From: Solanum dulcamara | Taxonomy: Eukaryota; Streptophyta; Magnoliopsida; Solanales; Solanaceae | Length of the DNA stretch: 64,000 nt | Assembly: GCF_947179165.1 (NCBI RefSeq) | Contig: NC_077247.1 | Span: 14,335,501-14,399,500 of the forward strand | Reading direction: 5' to 3' | Part shown: positions 1-11,757 of the stretch, in pieces | How positions within the stretch are numbered: position 1 is the first letter of the stretch | Layout of the letters: every line of letters begins with the position of its first letter | Position numbers and translations under genes: made by a program | The notes under the pieces: generated by a model | The model's database searches: none | Seen by the model: the letters and a program-made list of their open reading frames with translations, nothing else | What the model was told of the DNA's origin: nothing

Positions 1-30
1 TAAGGCGACTATAAGTTGTTTCTCGCAGGA

Positions 31-860
31 TTACATTTCGTGGGTATTATCTATGGGACATACTCTGGGTGGATCACTAGTATATTTGTGAAGTATCTGT
101 ATTAGATGTACTAAGTGTATGGTTTCCAAATCAGGTGGTAAGTTCAACTTACAGACTATTTTGTCCATCTTACAAGCAACTTGATAAGGTTCGATGTATT
201 TTGGGCCATGTTTCCTTTTCTTGCCGAATCTTGTTACTTTCTTCCTAGGTGACTCTGTTGCGAACACCTAGTCATCTATTGGAAGTCTGTATGTCAATGT
301 TGATTTTCTATATATCATTTCTGCCAATTTCGGGTTGCTAGTCAATAGCTTGCTCAATTATGTCTGGGCTTTTTAGTCTTTATCCCAATAGGGGGACTTA
401 CACACTCTACCATACAACATCTTGTAGGGGTTCATCTGGATACTGGAATGGTAGCCATTCTTGTAAGAAGACTCAATAAGAGGTAGACGATTGTCCCAGT
501 TATTCTTGAAACCAAGTGTTTTAATAGTTCATTCAGTCTGTTCAGCAGCTCGAGGGAAAATAGTGGTACTAAGACCTACCTATGTTCCCGATCTCATCTT
601 GAACTGATCTCCAGAAATTAATCATAATTGGAATCCCTCTATCTGAGATATTAGCTAGGGAAACCTCACGGAGTCTTACTACCTTCTTGTCCTATAACTT
701 CACCTAGTTTTAACTGCATAGGTGGTCTTGATTGAAAGCAAATGGGCTGATTCATTAGCTTACTCACAATAACCTGTATAGCACCCTACCCTCACAGAGC
801 ATAAAATAGGTCCATAATGACATTGATAATTTGGGAATCCTTAGCCTTATATAGTCCTTC
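31..860 (-). pseudogene. E1 integrase and C-terminal domain, broken
   Basis: Ty3/gypsy integrase remnant. Reading high to low coordinates, I see a core piece with an S-D-R-G motif (second catalytic Asp, near 640), a segment like N-N-W-D-N-R-L-P-L-I-E (near 490), the Y-H-S-S-I-Q-M and L-Y-G-R motifs (near 420-460), and the C-terminal G-K-K-x-K-x-x-P-K-Y-I-x-P-Y box (within the 78-residue open stretch 31-267). Frames change several times and stops interrupt it. In the family this enzyme inserts the cDNA into chromatin. The tail after D-P-P-R-V differs from the other elements here, so this is a different lineage from E3 and E2. Confidence 0.8.
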
Positions 861-3725
861 TCGACTCCTTTTAAAACTCTAACTCGCACTCTACCTTTTG
901 GTTTTTTATTTTTCAATCCTTAAAGTTGGATTTCATAGTCGTTCGGTGCTCTGTCTATCATTATCTAATATAGTTATGAAAGAATTTGGCATATAAGTCT
1001 GCCATCTTTTGGTAACCCCTTAGTTCTGCCCCCTTGGTTAAATTATTTCACGATTTCCTGATCCCAACTTGTCCCAGCCTGTACCACTTTTAATACGTTA
1101 TCTCATGTCATCCTTTACTTTTATGAGAATATGAGAGGGTGCTCACCTTAATCCTAGAAATACCTTAGTTTTATCTCGCTAGGTCTCCTGTATTACCTTG
1201 TCGTTTTCCCCCTCATCTTATAATTAGTATCGGGATAGACCTTTGATCCAATCGTGACCATGCCTTACCTTGCCCGTGGTACTAATTTCATCCCAACAGT
1301 TGACTTACCTATCTTCGTAGCTTTTGGTTGGGTATCCCAAAATATCATAATTGTCTTGTCCTTATTAAGCCCCTATTCCTTTTATTATGTACTTACTCAC
1401 TTAGCCTGACGCTTATATACATACCCGTAGGTTGCACAACCATTCTACTACATCTTGTAGGAGGTAGACGTAGTCCTTCCGTCTCCTGGTTCATTCTACT
1501 ATACATATCTTATCCACATTGAAATTTGCTTATCCCATGTTGTTATATTTCATTCTTTTTCCCTTATTCACTCTTTTCTGTTCTCATCCCCTATCATAGG
1601 AGGTTTTGTGTTCCCTTTTTCCCTTGGTTATGCATCTGTCACAACATCCTTTGTGACTAACTCTATAGCCATTATTTTGGCTTTTAGTCTAGCATGATGT
1701 TATTATGCTCCATAGTATCTCTTGAGTTATTTGATACCCTTTCATTGATATGCCCTTTTTTGTTTGTACGCACCCACCTTATAACATTATGTCATTCAAG
1801 GTTTTGTTAAAAACTTCTTAACACTACCTTACATAGCATTCTGTCTGCTATCTAACTATTGATGACTTCTAGATCTTCCTAACTTGGTTCAAAAAGGGAT
1901 CTTATTGAAGTTTAAGCATCCATTTGAGATATGCTGCCACATCAATTGCTTTTACCTTATCTTTGCTATTCTCTTATTGTCTTCCACCCTTTTGAGGGTA
2001 CCTATACCTTTATCTGCTTATACCTTGCTCTATGTCTCTATGTCCAGTCTCAATTTCATCCAATCTCTTTCCCCAATCTACTTGATACTGTATTATGTCT
2101 CCATCTCTCTTCTTATTTTATAACTTGACTATCCATGTATAAAACCTTGGCTAAATCACAAAGCATCGAGAACCTTTTCATACATAGTGCGACACCTCAT
2201 CTATTAATCTGTATTTGATTAATGGGACTCATGGAACAACTTATCCAAGGACACCTTCTACTTGTCTTCATCCAAGAATTAGTTAGCACCTATAGTCGTT
2301 CCAATTCCAATTAGGCAGTGCTAGTAATTCGATGATAACTATTCAAGGTTTTCTTGAAGTAGTGGCTTTATCCCAATCTATATCCTTTGTTTCTTAAGGT
2401 AAATGGAAGTTGTGCCATTTATTCCTTAAGTTTGCCATCTTTGTCTTTTATGGGTTCCATTATTTTTGGGGCGACGTTGTGTACACGCGTCATTCCTTTA
2501 TACCTTGTGCCTCTTGTCATAACTGTGTACCCAACATAGGCTTTTAACTTAGTCCACCTACTGAGTGCACCTTACCAGCGGTCTTACTTTATCCCTGTAT
2601 TATTGTACTACAACTTTAACTCATACTTATGTATCCTCCTTTTTGTGCATACTCATATTCAATTCATAACATCTCTATGGGGTGCTTCTGTTAGCATTTC
2701 TTCCTCCAGTTAGTTGGTGGAGAACTAATAAACTGTTATTATAGAGTGGTTTCCAACCACCGTTAGAAGAAAACTAGAATCCCTTAAACATCACAGTACT
2801 TCTTAACATTTGACCCACATGGTCTTTTTCTGAGTTTATCCTCTCCTTATGAACGACTTATCTAACTTCCAACTAAGAGATGGGGGTTTGGTACATTTTA
2901 AGAAAAGTGAAACTCAATTGCTGGACATCTTACCCTTTAATGTGAGCTCTCTCTTTTTTTTCTTTTTGGTCCTATAGCACAAATACCGATGGAGGTATCA
3001 TAGTTTGAACTTTACTGCTCAGATAGGCTTTTGTTTCTCCAAAATAGAATTCTTCAAGTAAAAGGGGTTCCCTTTATCGATGACTTGAAGGGTACCTCTT
3101 ACAGCTTTAGTTAAACATAATAGGAGTACTTGGTATTAATTTCTAAGACACCTTAAGAATCTATGTTTCATTCCCTTTTCTTGTCTTGGGAAAATTTCGG
3201 CAGAGTTTCCTCTATATTCCTTACTTATCCCAAACCTGCACGCATAAAATACCAACAATGCCTCACAGGGCCAACACATATATCTTCATATCACCTCACA
3301 GCCACACATGGCTTTAAATATCAACAATAATATAAAAATAGTGGACTTACCTCGTATGTCCAACTTTGAACTGTATCTGTTGCACTTTTCTGTCTACTTT
3401 TCCCTTTAGTTTTCGACTTTACATTAAAAGTGCATGTCAATACCTTACCCCACGGATATCTTTCATGACTTTACTTTACTTACCTGCGTGCTCCATAACT
3501 CCCTATGTCGTCAATTACTTCCTTCTATTGATGTCGTCCTTCTGTTAAGATCTATGATTAGTATAAAGAATTGTCCTATGAATCAGATCTATAGCACGAT
3601 CTCGGATATGAAAGAAAGGTAACATCTTAAATATCATGTAGCTTTTTATTTATAGATGTGGCACACAACACATCAATAATCAAGAATCTACAAGACATTA
3701 TCTGTAGCTAATCCTAGGATGAACT
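861..3725 (-). other. E1 leader and unrecognised internal region, no gene seen
   Basis: Positions 3725 to about 3350 read as an untranslated leader on the minus strand. From about 3350 to 861 I recognise no gag, protease or RT motif in any frame. The plus strand is pyrimidine-rich, especially 1540-2130 and 2940-2970, and holds only short open frames of 60-80 residues. It could be heavily decayed gag-pol, a non-coding filler as in non-autonomous elements, or a buried older insertion. Confidence 0.5.
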
Positions 3726-3737
3726 ACTCTAATACTA
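3726..3737 (-). other. E1 primer-binding site, tRNA-iMet type
   Basis: Four bases inside the LTR end (3742). Read on the minus strand it is TAGTATTAGAGT, matching the usual plant initiator-Met site TGGTATCAGAGC at 9 of 12 positions; all three differences are transitions. Its position directly after the LTR CA end fixes this LTR as the 5' one and fixes E1's direction. Confidence 0.7.
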
Positions 3738-3741
3738 CTTC

Positions 3742-6700
3742 TGTCATGACCCAACCCCATATGCCGCGATCGGGGTCCGACCTAGACCCCTCTATATACA
3801 TATTTATATAAGTTGTGGTCAATTCATATTATAGATACGTAATGCATATAAATCAAGTGTAGTCAAACCGGATTACAACTAATATGATACGTATATGAGA
3901 ACCCCCATAGGTCATAGTATTTCATATATATGTAGCCTCTTTCATTTACATCATATCATGAAAGGGCATGCAAGCCAACGAGGCTGCCATAGCATAATAA
4001 CATATATAATCCATCATGTGGACCCAGCTGAAACAAATTGATATATACAACCCACATATACATATCTGCAGACCTCTAATAATATTAATAACAAAATATG
4101 GCAAGACAGGGCCCCCGTCGTACCCCTGAATAATTAAACAATACTATATATCAACGGCCAGAGCTAAAAACTAGGCTGTGAGACAATGAAGCCTCTTCCA
4201 GCTAAGCTAAATAGAATCTTAAGCTGATGGACTCCCAAAACATACATATGTACTTGTGGGCATGAAATACAACCCCCGAGAAAAGGGGGGTCAGTACGAC
4301 AAATGTACTAAGTATGTAAAACATAAAATAGCATAACTAGGACAGAGAAGCAGGGTATAAATATATCATAAAAGAAACCTCGCTACCTGTACACTGTAAA
4401 TCATGAAAGCATGCATGCTCAAATTATACCATATAGCCGGTCCTATCATGGATCCGGTGAATACATCTGTAAAACCATCATAGACCCAGTATCATCACCA
4501 CATTATTACAACACATCATCATATATATACATACGTGCCTTGGCCCTCTAGTAACGGACTCAGTAGATAATGCAGTAAACTGTGCCTGAGAATCTTCCCT
4601 GGTCCGGGACTCAGTGATAGAGGGGTTACAGTATGCATGAGTAGAGTAGTGAGTAACCGTATGCAATTTAAAACATTTTTAGGGACCCAACTGAATAAGA
4701 AAGTTCAGCTTTTCTCTAAAGACCCGAGTAGTGGTGTAGTCATTAGGAGTGTCCTCTAAATACCATTATGGGCTGTCTCAATTGTAATTTCGGGGAGCCT
4801 ATACATGTATTAACATAGGGCCAAATCGTTTATGGAATCCGAAACACATAGCATCATATAGTCTTTAAGGCTTAGAGCCCGCACATTCATTATCTCCTTA
4901 ATACATAGAAGTTTCAAGGGAACTAGTGCAACTATTACAACAATTTGATATTCAAAAGTAAATAGGAGATGCTAAGAATGGAGTTACCCAAGAGTTCATA
5001 TCATATTTCACTTACAACTAAGACATGCCAAAAGAAAAAAGAGAGAATAAGCTCTATATAGTCTGCATTTCCCTTTATGTGGTCATCTTGTACATATTTC
5101 ATATCCGTCCCATCCTGGAGCTCGGTGAAAAATTAGGGAATCATAAAATCACTTTCATACCAAGTACCTATCAAAAGAAAGGAGATATAACCTTCTAAAC
5201 ACTACTTTTTAACACGTAGAAGCCTTAAAAGGCAAGACTCAATTCTTACAAAAATTCCAATACTAAGCAGTGCATATGGTGATGAGGCATACTTGGAGTT
5301 ATGGAAATGGAATTGCCCCCACATTTCACATATAATTCACTTACGGCTAAAACACCCCAAAAGGAAAGAAAGATAGCTTTACATACTTATTCCAAAAATA
5401 TGTCAAGAGAAAGCTTCACATACCTCGTACGAGTTATTCTTTGTCACGTTCACCTCGTCGTCCTTTGAACCTATTCAATACAGAAGTAATACGAGTATCA
5501 ACCACTCTTGACTTTATATCACCTTAAGTTGCATCTTAGTATTCATGGAACCTATTTCCTTGTTCGTCTATAATTAGTTAAGGCGTTAACAAAAATTGGG
5601 TTGCACCTCCCCTATAATATGCCCTATCCGAATTTCCAATTATGTACCTAATCACTAAAGCCAACCAAAAACAACACACTGCAGCATATGTACACATAAA
5701 CCATGACAACATTACACACCACAAGCTTTAACCAACTTGCTTATCATGATGATATAAAAATAGGGTCTTTAATCTTTATTTCATAAAATCTTTAACCGTA
5801 CAAAACGATGGATGGTATGGCTGCAAAAATCAGCACCCACACCTCTTTTAGAATACTTTTAGGCCATTCAATGTACCCCCCCCCCCCCACACCTGCAGTA
5901 GCACACCATAAGTACAACACTTTACTTCGACGACAATTCAATTATAACGACTCCAATTTAGATTGTTTTCGATGTCAAGAATTTCTATGACATTTTCACA
6001 TTTAAAACCACCTATAGGGCATGTAACATACTCCATAACAACACCATAAATTCCAAATTTAAATAAGAAACCTTACCTTACCCGAAATTGGCCAAAACTT
6101 GCCAAAACTGCATCTCGGAAACTTCTTGATGTGCTGAAATGGGGTGGACTATTTGTGTCCATTTTCCGCTGCCCCAAATTGGAATTGTTGTTTATAAAAC
6201 ACCATTATATAAACATGGTACACCTTAAATAATTCATTCACAGAATGAAAAACGGAGTCTTACCTTGGCAGCCCCAAACCAATAGATCCTCTTCTTGCCC
6301 TCCAACGTTTTTCTCTTTTTCTTTCACACTTTCTTGTTTGTTCAAAGGGTAAAACTGAAGATATGGTTCCATATGCATCATAAATTACATATATACACCT
6401 CCACGTACTTGAGGAACACCGTAGATAATTAATTCACAGAGAAAAATCGAAGAACTCACCTTTAATTCTTCAAAACTGTAGCTGCGTTGTTGTATTATGC
6501 TTCACGTTTTTTTCCTCTTCTTTGTCTGAGTTTTTGGACAAAAAATGAAGTCCTTAGTCACAATACATGAAGATATATATTGCCTTAGGGGTGACACGTG
6601 TCAGCTCATAATGGTGACATGTGTCCACCCCCTATTGGGCTAATACATACATGCTGCCACTTAGGGGCTGCCATATGGCAGTGGGCTCCACATCCCCCAA

Positions 6701-7096
6701 TTAGGTGGGACACCTGCTTGATTGAGGTGCTGCCACATGTCACCTTCCTAGGCTTCCACGTGTCCTTCTCTTCTCTTCCTCGTGGGTTTGTAATCTCGTC
6801 TTAATTTAAGAGCCTATATTATACGTGCTACGTAAGCTTGGTATATCCTTATGTAGCTCAAGTGTATAAGACTTATAAATTAGTAACTTACATATATATA
6901 TCGAGTCCTATGACTCATTTCTTGGCCTCCAACTCCTTCTGGATTCTCACGACTCTATTTCCAACCTTCCCTCTCATAGGGTGTCTCATTCTTCTTTCCT
7001 TAGAGTTATTTGATAGCGTAGTAGATTATCTGACTCATGTGATAACTTCAGAGAAGCTTAATAGACACTCTAAGATTATAAGTGTGGGGTGTAATA
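3742..7096 (-). repeat. LTR D, left copy (5' LTR of E1), 3355 bp
   Basis: An unusually long LTR on the minus strand. Its other copy starts at 61187 on the plus strand (E8), so the two are in inverted orientation about 54 kb apart. Shared landmarks in both: a CACGTG-rich promoter region, a TATA run, GA-rich leader blocks each ending in a GGTAAG-type site, the block around 4600-4650 (matching 63580-63600), and ends TG/TA...CA. A run of 13 C at 5876-5888 corresponds to only four G in the right copy. Small open frames inside it are chance. Confidence 0.8.
6571..6762 (-). promoter_or_regulatory. LTR D promoter region (left copy): G-boxes and TATA
   Basis: On the minus strand, CACGTG palindromes at 6757-6762 and 6595-6600, with two decayed versions between them (near 6618 and 6734), stand upstream of an ATATATAT run at about 6573-6580. 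The same order is seen in the right copy (61631-61739). CACGTG is the plant G-box/ABRE core bound by bZIP and bHLH factors. That it works as a promoter is inference from position and conservation. Confidence 0.55.
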
Positions 7097-7537
7097 TATA
7101 AGGGTTGTCTAGTGTCTATCTTGCATAAATTTATTCCTTGTAATCTCATCAAACTTGACCCGGTGCATTTTGATGTTATCTTTGGGATGGATTAGTTGCA
7201 TGCATCTTATGCTTCTATAGATTGTAGAACTCGTAAATTCATGTTTCAATTACCAAATAAGAAAATTCTTGAATGGAAGGGTCATGATTCAATAGTATTA
7301 GGTAGGCTCATTTCATGTTTTCAATCCCAAAAGTTGATTTCTAAGAATTGCATCTATCTTATTATGAGGGTTAGGGATACCGACTTCGAAGGTCCTTCCT
7401 TTGAGTCTGTTCCCATGGTCAATGAGTTTCCTGATGCCTTTTTGGATTACCTCCCCAATATCCCTCCCAAAAGGGAAGTTGATTTCGTCATCGATCTTCT
7501 CCCCAATACCCAACCTATTTCTTTTCCTCCATACTGA
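7097..7537 (+). pseudogene. E3 protease end and protease-RT linker
   Basis: C-terminal part of the gypsy aspartic protease and the linker to RT. Recognisable are G-C-L-V-S, D-V-I-F-G-M-D followed by a stop where the family has Trp, L-H-A-S-Y-A-S-I-D-C-R-T (from 7196) and the pre-RT segment V-N-E-F-P-D-A-F ... L-P-N-I-P-P-K-R-E-V-D-F-V-I-D-L-L-P. The active-site D-x-G half lies upstream and was separated by the E1 insertion. An open stretch of 113 residues (7196-7537) runs up to the RT start. Confidence 0.8.
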
Positions 7538-8290
7538 ATGGCCCCAACAAAAATAAAAGATTTTAAGGAACAATTAAAGGCGTTGTTGGAAAAGGGGTTC
7601 ATAAAGCCAAGTATTTCAACATCGGGTTCTCCCATGATGTTTGTATGGAATAAGGATGGGTTGCTTCGGATGTGTAAAAATTACTATCAATTGAGAAATG
7701 TGACCATTAAAAACATGTAACCAATCCCTAGGATAAATGAATTTTTTGATCAATTGCAAGGGGAAATTCATTTATTCAAGATCGATCTTTGGTCCGGCTA
7801 TCATCAACTAAGGGTGAGGGACTATGATAGTCTCATGAAGGCATTTTGAACACGGTATGGTCCCTTTGATTTTGTATTAATGTCATTTAGGTTAAAAAAT
7901 GCTCCGACGGTGATTATGGATCTAATGAACAGGGTGTTCAAGACCTACCTTGATACTTTTGTGGTGGTCTTCATTGACGATATTTTAATTTAATCTTGGG
8001 GTAAGGAAGAACATAGTAGTCATTTCAGAATCATGTTTCAAACCTTAAGGGATAGGCAATTGTTTTCCAAGTTTAGTAAATGTATGTTTTGATTGAAACA
8101 GGTGGCATTTCTTGGTCACATAGTGTTTGGTGATGGAATCAAGGTTGATTCTAAAAAAATGGAGGCGGTGAGGAATTGGCCTAGACCATTTTCTCCTTTG
8201 GACATTAGAAGTTTTTCGGGTATAGTTGGGTATTATAGAAGGTTCATTTAAGAGTTCTCTTACATCTAATCTCCTATGACGCAATTAACT
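7538..8290 (+). pseudogene. E3 reverse transcriptase, broken
   Basis: Starts with M-A-P-T-K-I-K and the L-L-E-K-G-F-I-K-P-S motif, then a stop at 7718-7720. Further motifs: [19 protein letters not shown] (near 7780), M-S-F-R-L-K-N-A-P (near 7890), the catalytic V-V-F-I-D-D-I-L-I (near 7970) followed by a stop where Y-S is expected, and V-A-F-L-G-H-I-V (near 8105). The catalytic pair of Asp is still present although the frame is closed by at least six stops. It copied element RNA into DNA when active. Confidence 0.85.
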
Positions 8291-8960
8291 TAAAAGAAAG
8301 AAAATTTTCTATGGATGAATGAGTGTGAGAAGAGTTTCCAAACTTTGAAAGATCGACTAACCTCTGCTGCTATTTTGACTCTACCAAAAGGTTTGGAAGG
8401 GTTCATGGTGTATTGTGATTCTTCAAGGGTTGAATTGGGTTTTGTCTTCTATAAAATGGCAAGGTTATAGCTTATTCTTTTAGGTAATTGAAGGTTTATG
8501 AACATAACTACCCTACCTATTAGCTTGAGTTTGCGTCTATTGTATTTGGTTTAAATATTTGATGAAACTATCTCTATGTGGTACATGTGAATGTTTTTTC
8601 CGATCCCAAGAGTCTCCAATACATGTTCTCTCAAAAGGACTTCAATCTAAGGCAGAAAAGGTGGCTAGAACTCCTTAAAGACTATGACATGAGTGTGCAT
8701 TATCATCCGGGTAACACTAATGTGGTTTCCAATGCACTTAGTATCGAGTTGATGGGTAGTGTGACTCGTGTTAAGGAAATAAAGAGAGATTTTGTCAAGG
8801 ATGTTCATCGATTGGACAGACTAGAGGTGAAGTTGAGTTATTCCGATGATGGTGGTGTGTTTGTTCATAATGTGTCCGAATCATATTTGATGGTTGATGT
8901 TAAGTCAAAACAAGGCCTTGACCAGACATTAGTTGAGTTAAAAAACTGGTGAAAAAAAAG
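8291..8960 (+). pseudogene. E3 RNase H domain and linker to integrase
   Basis: RNase H of the gypsy type. Motifs: C-E-K-S-F-Q-T-L-K-D (near 8330), A-I-L-T-L-P-K-G-L-E-G-F, V-Y-C-D-S-S-R (near 8410, first catalytic Asp), then a frameshift, then an open stretch 8578-8952 with [21 protein letters not shown] and H-P-G-N-T-N-V-V-S-N-A-L-S (family D-A-L-S; the Asp is Asn here, so the last catalytic residue is lost). Confidence 0.8.
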
Positions 8961-10190
8961 AATTTAGAGCTCTTTTCAGAAGGGGGAGATGGGGTACTTT
9001 TCGGATGTGGATGGCCTAAGTATTTTGATCTTGAAAGAGGCTCACAATTCTTCATATTCTATTTACCCAGTTCAACCAAAATGTAGCTAGACTTAAAAGA
9101 GCTTTATTAATGGGGAGGCATGAAAATGGACATTGCAAGGTTCATGGACGAATGCCCAAATTTCCAATAAGTTAAAGTCGAACATCAAAGGCCCGGTGTC
9201 CTAGAAAAAGACAATAAAATCCCCATTTGGAAGTCAAAAGATGTGAACATGGACTTTATAGTGAGATTGCCTCACATTCAGAAATGTCCTTATATAATTT
9301 GAGTGACTGTTGATAGAATGACTAAGTCGGCTCACTTTCTACTGGTCAAGACTACTTATACTGTCGAAAATTAGGCTAAGTTGTATATTCGCGAATTGGT
9401 AAGGTTGCATGGAGTACCATTGTCAATTATTTTGGAACGTGGTACCCAATTCACTTCTCACTTTTGGAAATCGTTTTAAAGGGGTCTTGGTACCGTGGTG
9501 AAGCTAAGTCCCATATTCCAACCTCAAACGATAGGCAATCCAAATTCTCTTGAATTCCAACACAAAATCCCTTAACATATCCTCTAATATTTGAATTGTC
9601 TGCTTGGATAATAGATACAACTGAAGTAATCAAATGGCGCCATTTAAGGCTTTGGATGGGAGAAGATGTAGCTCTACAATTGGTTGGTTTGAAGTGGTGA
9701 GATGACCTTGTTGGGTCCGTCCCTTTTTGGTACTAAATGCTTTGGACAAGGTTAGATTCATTAGAGAAAGATTAAGCAGTCGAAGTCACCCAAAGTCCTA
9801 TTCTGATACAAGAAAAAGGGATCTTAAGTTTAATGTGGATGATTTGGTATACTTGAAGGTTTCACCAATGAAAGGTGTAGTTCGGTTTGGTAAGAAAGGG
9901 AAATTGAGTGCTAATTAAATATGTACGGCCATATACAATCTTCAGAAGTGTTAGAAAGGTTGCTTATGAGTTGGAGTTACAATTTGAAATAGCCATAGTT
10001 AACCCGGTATTCTATGTGTCTATGTTGAGGAAATGTGTAGGTGACCTCATTTCGATTATTTATTTAGAAGTAGTAAATGTTGAAGAAAACTTGTCTTATC
10101 AAGAGGCCCGGTTGAAATTTTGGACCGACAGGTTAACAAATTAAGCAACAAGGAAGTTGTATCCGTCAAAGTCCTTTGGAGAAACCAATA
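8961..10190 (+). pseudogene. E3 integrase with C-terminal chromodomain-like tail
   Basis: The zinc-finger part (9050-9230) and catalytic core (9240-9660) are recognisable only in pieces across frames. The C-terminal part is better kept: A-L-D-K-V-R-F-I-R-E-R-L, then V-R-F-G-K-K-G-K-L-S (near 9890), a one-base shift at about 9915, the P-V-F-Y-V-S-M-L box, and the tail R-L-x-x-K-E-V-V-S-V-K-V-L-W-R-N-Q ending at a stop near 10189. That tail is the chromodomain-related end of Tekay/Del integrases, thought to guide insertion into heterochromatin. Confidence 0.8.
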
Positions 10191-10509
10191 AGTATAAACT
10201 ACTACCTAGGACGCGAAAGCGGATATGATAAAATGATACCCTCATCTCTTTCATCCTACTAAAGACTAAGGTACTAAGCTATTTACGTCGAATAGTTAAG
10301 ATTCCTACATTTTAGTTTTTCCTAAGTCTTCATATGTATGCATGTTAGTGAAGTTATTTTTAAAGTCATCTTTTGTGATAAGTATGAAAGTTTCAAGGTT
10401 TATGCATGTTTATGTGATATTGCATTCATGTTGGGTTGCTAGTCCTTGTTCTATGTCCTTTCTATGCTAGTTAAATCTCATACGAAGAAGACTGTTCCCA
10501 AGGTGGAAA
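10191..10509 (+). other. E3 3' untranslated region and polypurine tract
   Basis: AT-rich stretch between the pol end and the LTR with no open frame. It ends with the short purine-rich AAGGTGGAAA (10500-10509), directly abutting the LTR start at 10510, the position expected for the plus-strand primer. Confidence 0.6.
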
Positions 10510-11757
10510 TGTTATAAGAAATCAAAATTTGGAAAGTCAAAAAATGAGGAACCAAGGATGAAATCCCAGAAAAATGCAAAAACTGGCACCAGGTAAAGAC
10601 CACAAAGTCCATCAAGGGTCGTGGTCCGTACCACACCGTTTGGTGAGCCACTGTGGTGGTAATTCTGAAAGTGAGTCCTATAGGGAAAGGACCATGATGG
10701 GGGACCATGGACCATGGTGAGAACCATGGGCTGTAGTTTCCTCTGTGGTGACCCCTCTCCTAAGGCACCGAGAAAACATTCTAATGCAGGGACCATGATT
10801 GACCACCATGAGGCCTGTAGCTCTTAACGGACCTTGGTGTGTTCCACCATGGTCACTCCTGCTAGCCCTCCTATAGGTCATGCATAACATTTATGGTTCA
10901 TGAAATGTGATGCCCTCCACGTACCTTAAAGGTCTCTGTGGATGAAGTATTGAAACATTCCATATAAACACCAATATTTATCCTCTAAATCGGTATCACG
11001 GAACACTAGCATAGGGCCATGGTGATGATCAAGGACTGTGATGGGTCCTTCGTACAGCTGAGTCCGTCCAGTTTTAAGAAGGGTATTTTGGTCATTTCAT
11101 GTGTTTCACCAGCAAAGTGAGGTCATTTTGGGGACAAAATCTAACTTGTCTAAATGACCCTCAGCCTTTCCCCACTCATTTATTCTCACTGAAGTCCTAG
11201 GACAAGGATAAAACCCTTCCTATTCTCAAGGTCTTCTTCTTTACGAAGGAACACTAAGGTTTCAATGCAAGGTCGTCAAATCTCCATTTTTGAAGGTTTC
11301 TTCAAGGTTTTATTCTCCAAGGTATGTGGGTCTCATTCCTAGGTTCTTCCACCCACAGAGCCTGAGTATTTTCTAAACCTAATAGCTCATTTTAAAGTAT
11401 GGATTTTATGGGTTTTCATACTATAATTTGAAATGTATGGATTATTGAATATTTATAGTTTATTTATCTATCTTATCTTATATTAACTCTAAGTTCATGG
11501 AATGGTTGATTTATCAAAGGTGTTTCTATGAAGTCATGGATTAGGTTTTAAGAAAGATTGGTGGGTTATCTCAAGAATTTTTTAATTGATGCATTCCATT
11601 ACTCATATGCATGCTAGCATTGATTTAAATGATTTGAGATTTGATTAAATAAAACCTACCTCATTTTACTACATTCTGAATTAAGTTTAAATTGAAATCT
11701 TGACTCCAAATGAATGTTTATGAAAGCAATATCTTTGATCAAGGGAGTCTTATGAAA
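10510..11757 (+). repeat. LTR A1 (3' LTR of E3), truncated
   Basis: Starts TGTTATAAGAAATC. Same family as A2 (17299), A3 (26890), A4 (16159, minus) and A5 (21571, minus). Contains the CCATGG-type palindrome array at about 10600-10880, the donor-like AGGTATGT at 11320-11327 followed by the hairpin-like 'ttcttccaccca' block, and then AT-rich sequence. It breaks off at about 11757, corresponding to roughly the middle of A2, and joins minus-strand E4 RNase H. Confidence 0.75.

Larger units (their letters stand above)
1..7096 (-). mobile_element. E1: degenerate Ty3/gypsy element, 5' part, truncated by window start
   Basis: On the minus strand the order is LTR (7096 to 3742), primer-binding site, leader, an unrecognised stretch, then integrase (about 860 to 31). 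The 3' LTR would lie left of the window. The LTR begins TATTACACCC (expected TG mutated to TA) and ends GGGTCATGACA. E1 is inserted into the protease-RT linker of E3: E3 coding sequence starts exactly at 7097. Only about 2.5 kb separates the leader from the integrase, so gag, protease and RT are deleted or unrecognisable. The element is dead. Confidence 0.75.
7097..11757 (+). mobile_element. E3: Ty3/gypsy chromovirus remnant, 3' part
   Basis: Plus-strand order: protease end, RT, RNase H, integrase with chromodomain-like tail, 3' untranslated region, short purine-rich tract, 3' LTR (A1). The left end is cut by E1 at 7096; the right end stops inside the LTR at 11757, where sequence switches to minus-strand RNase H of E4. 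Many stops (for example at 7719 and 7849, and after the catalytic motif at about 7990) make it inactive. Several stops look like C-to-T or G-to-A changes. Confidence 0.8.

Noticed and set aside
1328..2128. Several short plus-strand open frames in 1328-2128
   Set aside because: Hydrophobic, Leu/Ser/Tyr-rich low-complexity translations of a pyrimidine-rich strand, opposite to E1's direction, with no known domain or start context.
6838..7101. 87-residue plus-strand open frame crossing 7096
   Set aside because: It spans the LTR D/E3 boundary and is antisense to the LTR; a chance frame.
8045..8284. Minus-strand open frame under E3 RT
   Set aside because: Shadow of the RT coding sequence; the plus strand carries the real motifs.
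10600..10880. CRISPR-like or satellite array
   Set aside because: Units are irregular in length and spacing, without identical repeats or unique spacers; this is an LTR-internal palindrome cluster in plant DNA.
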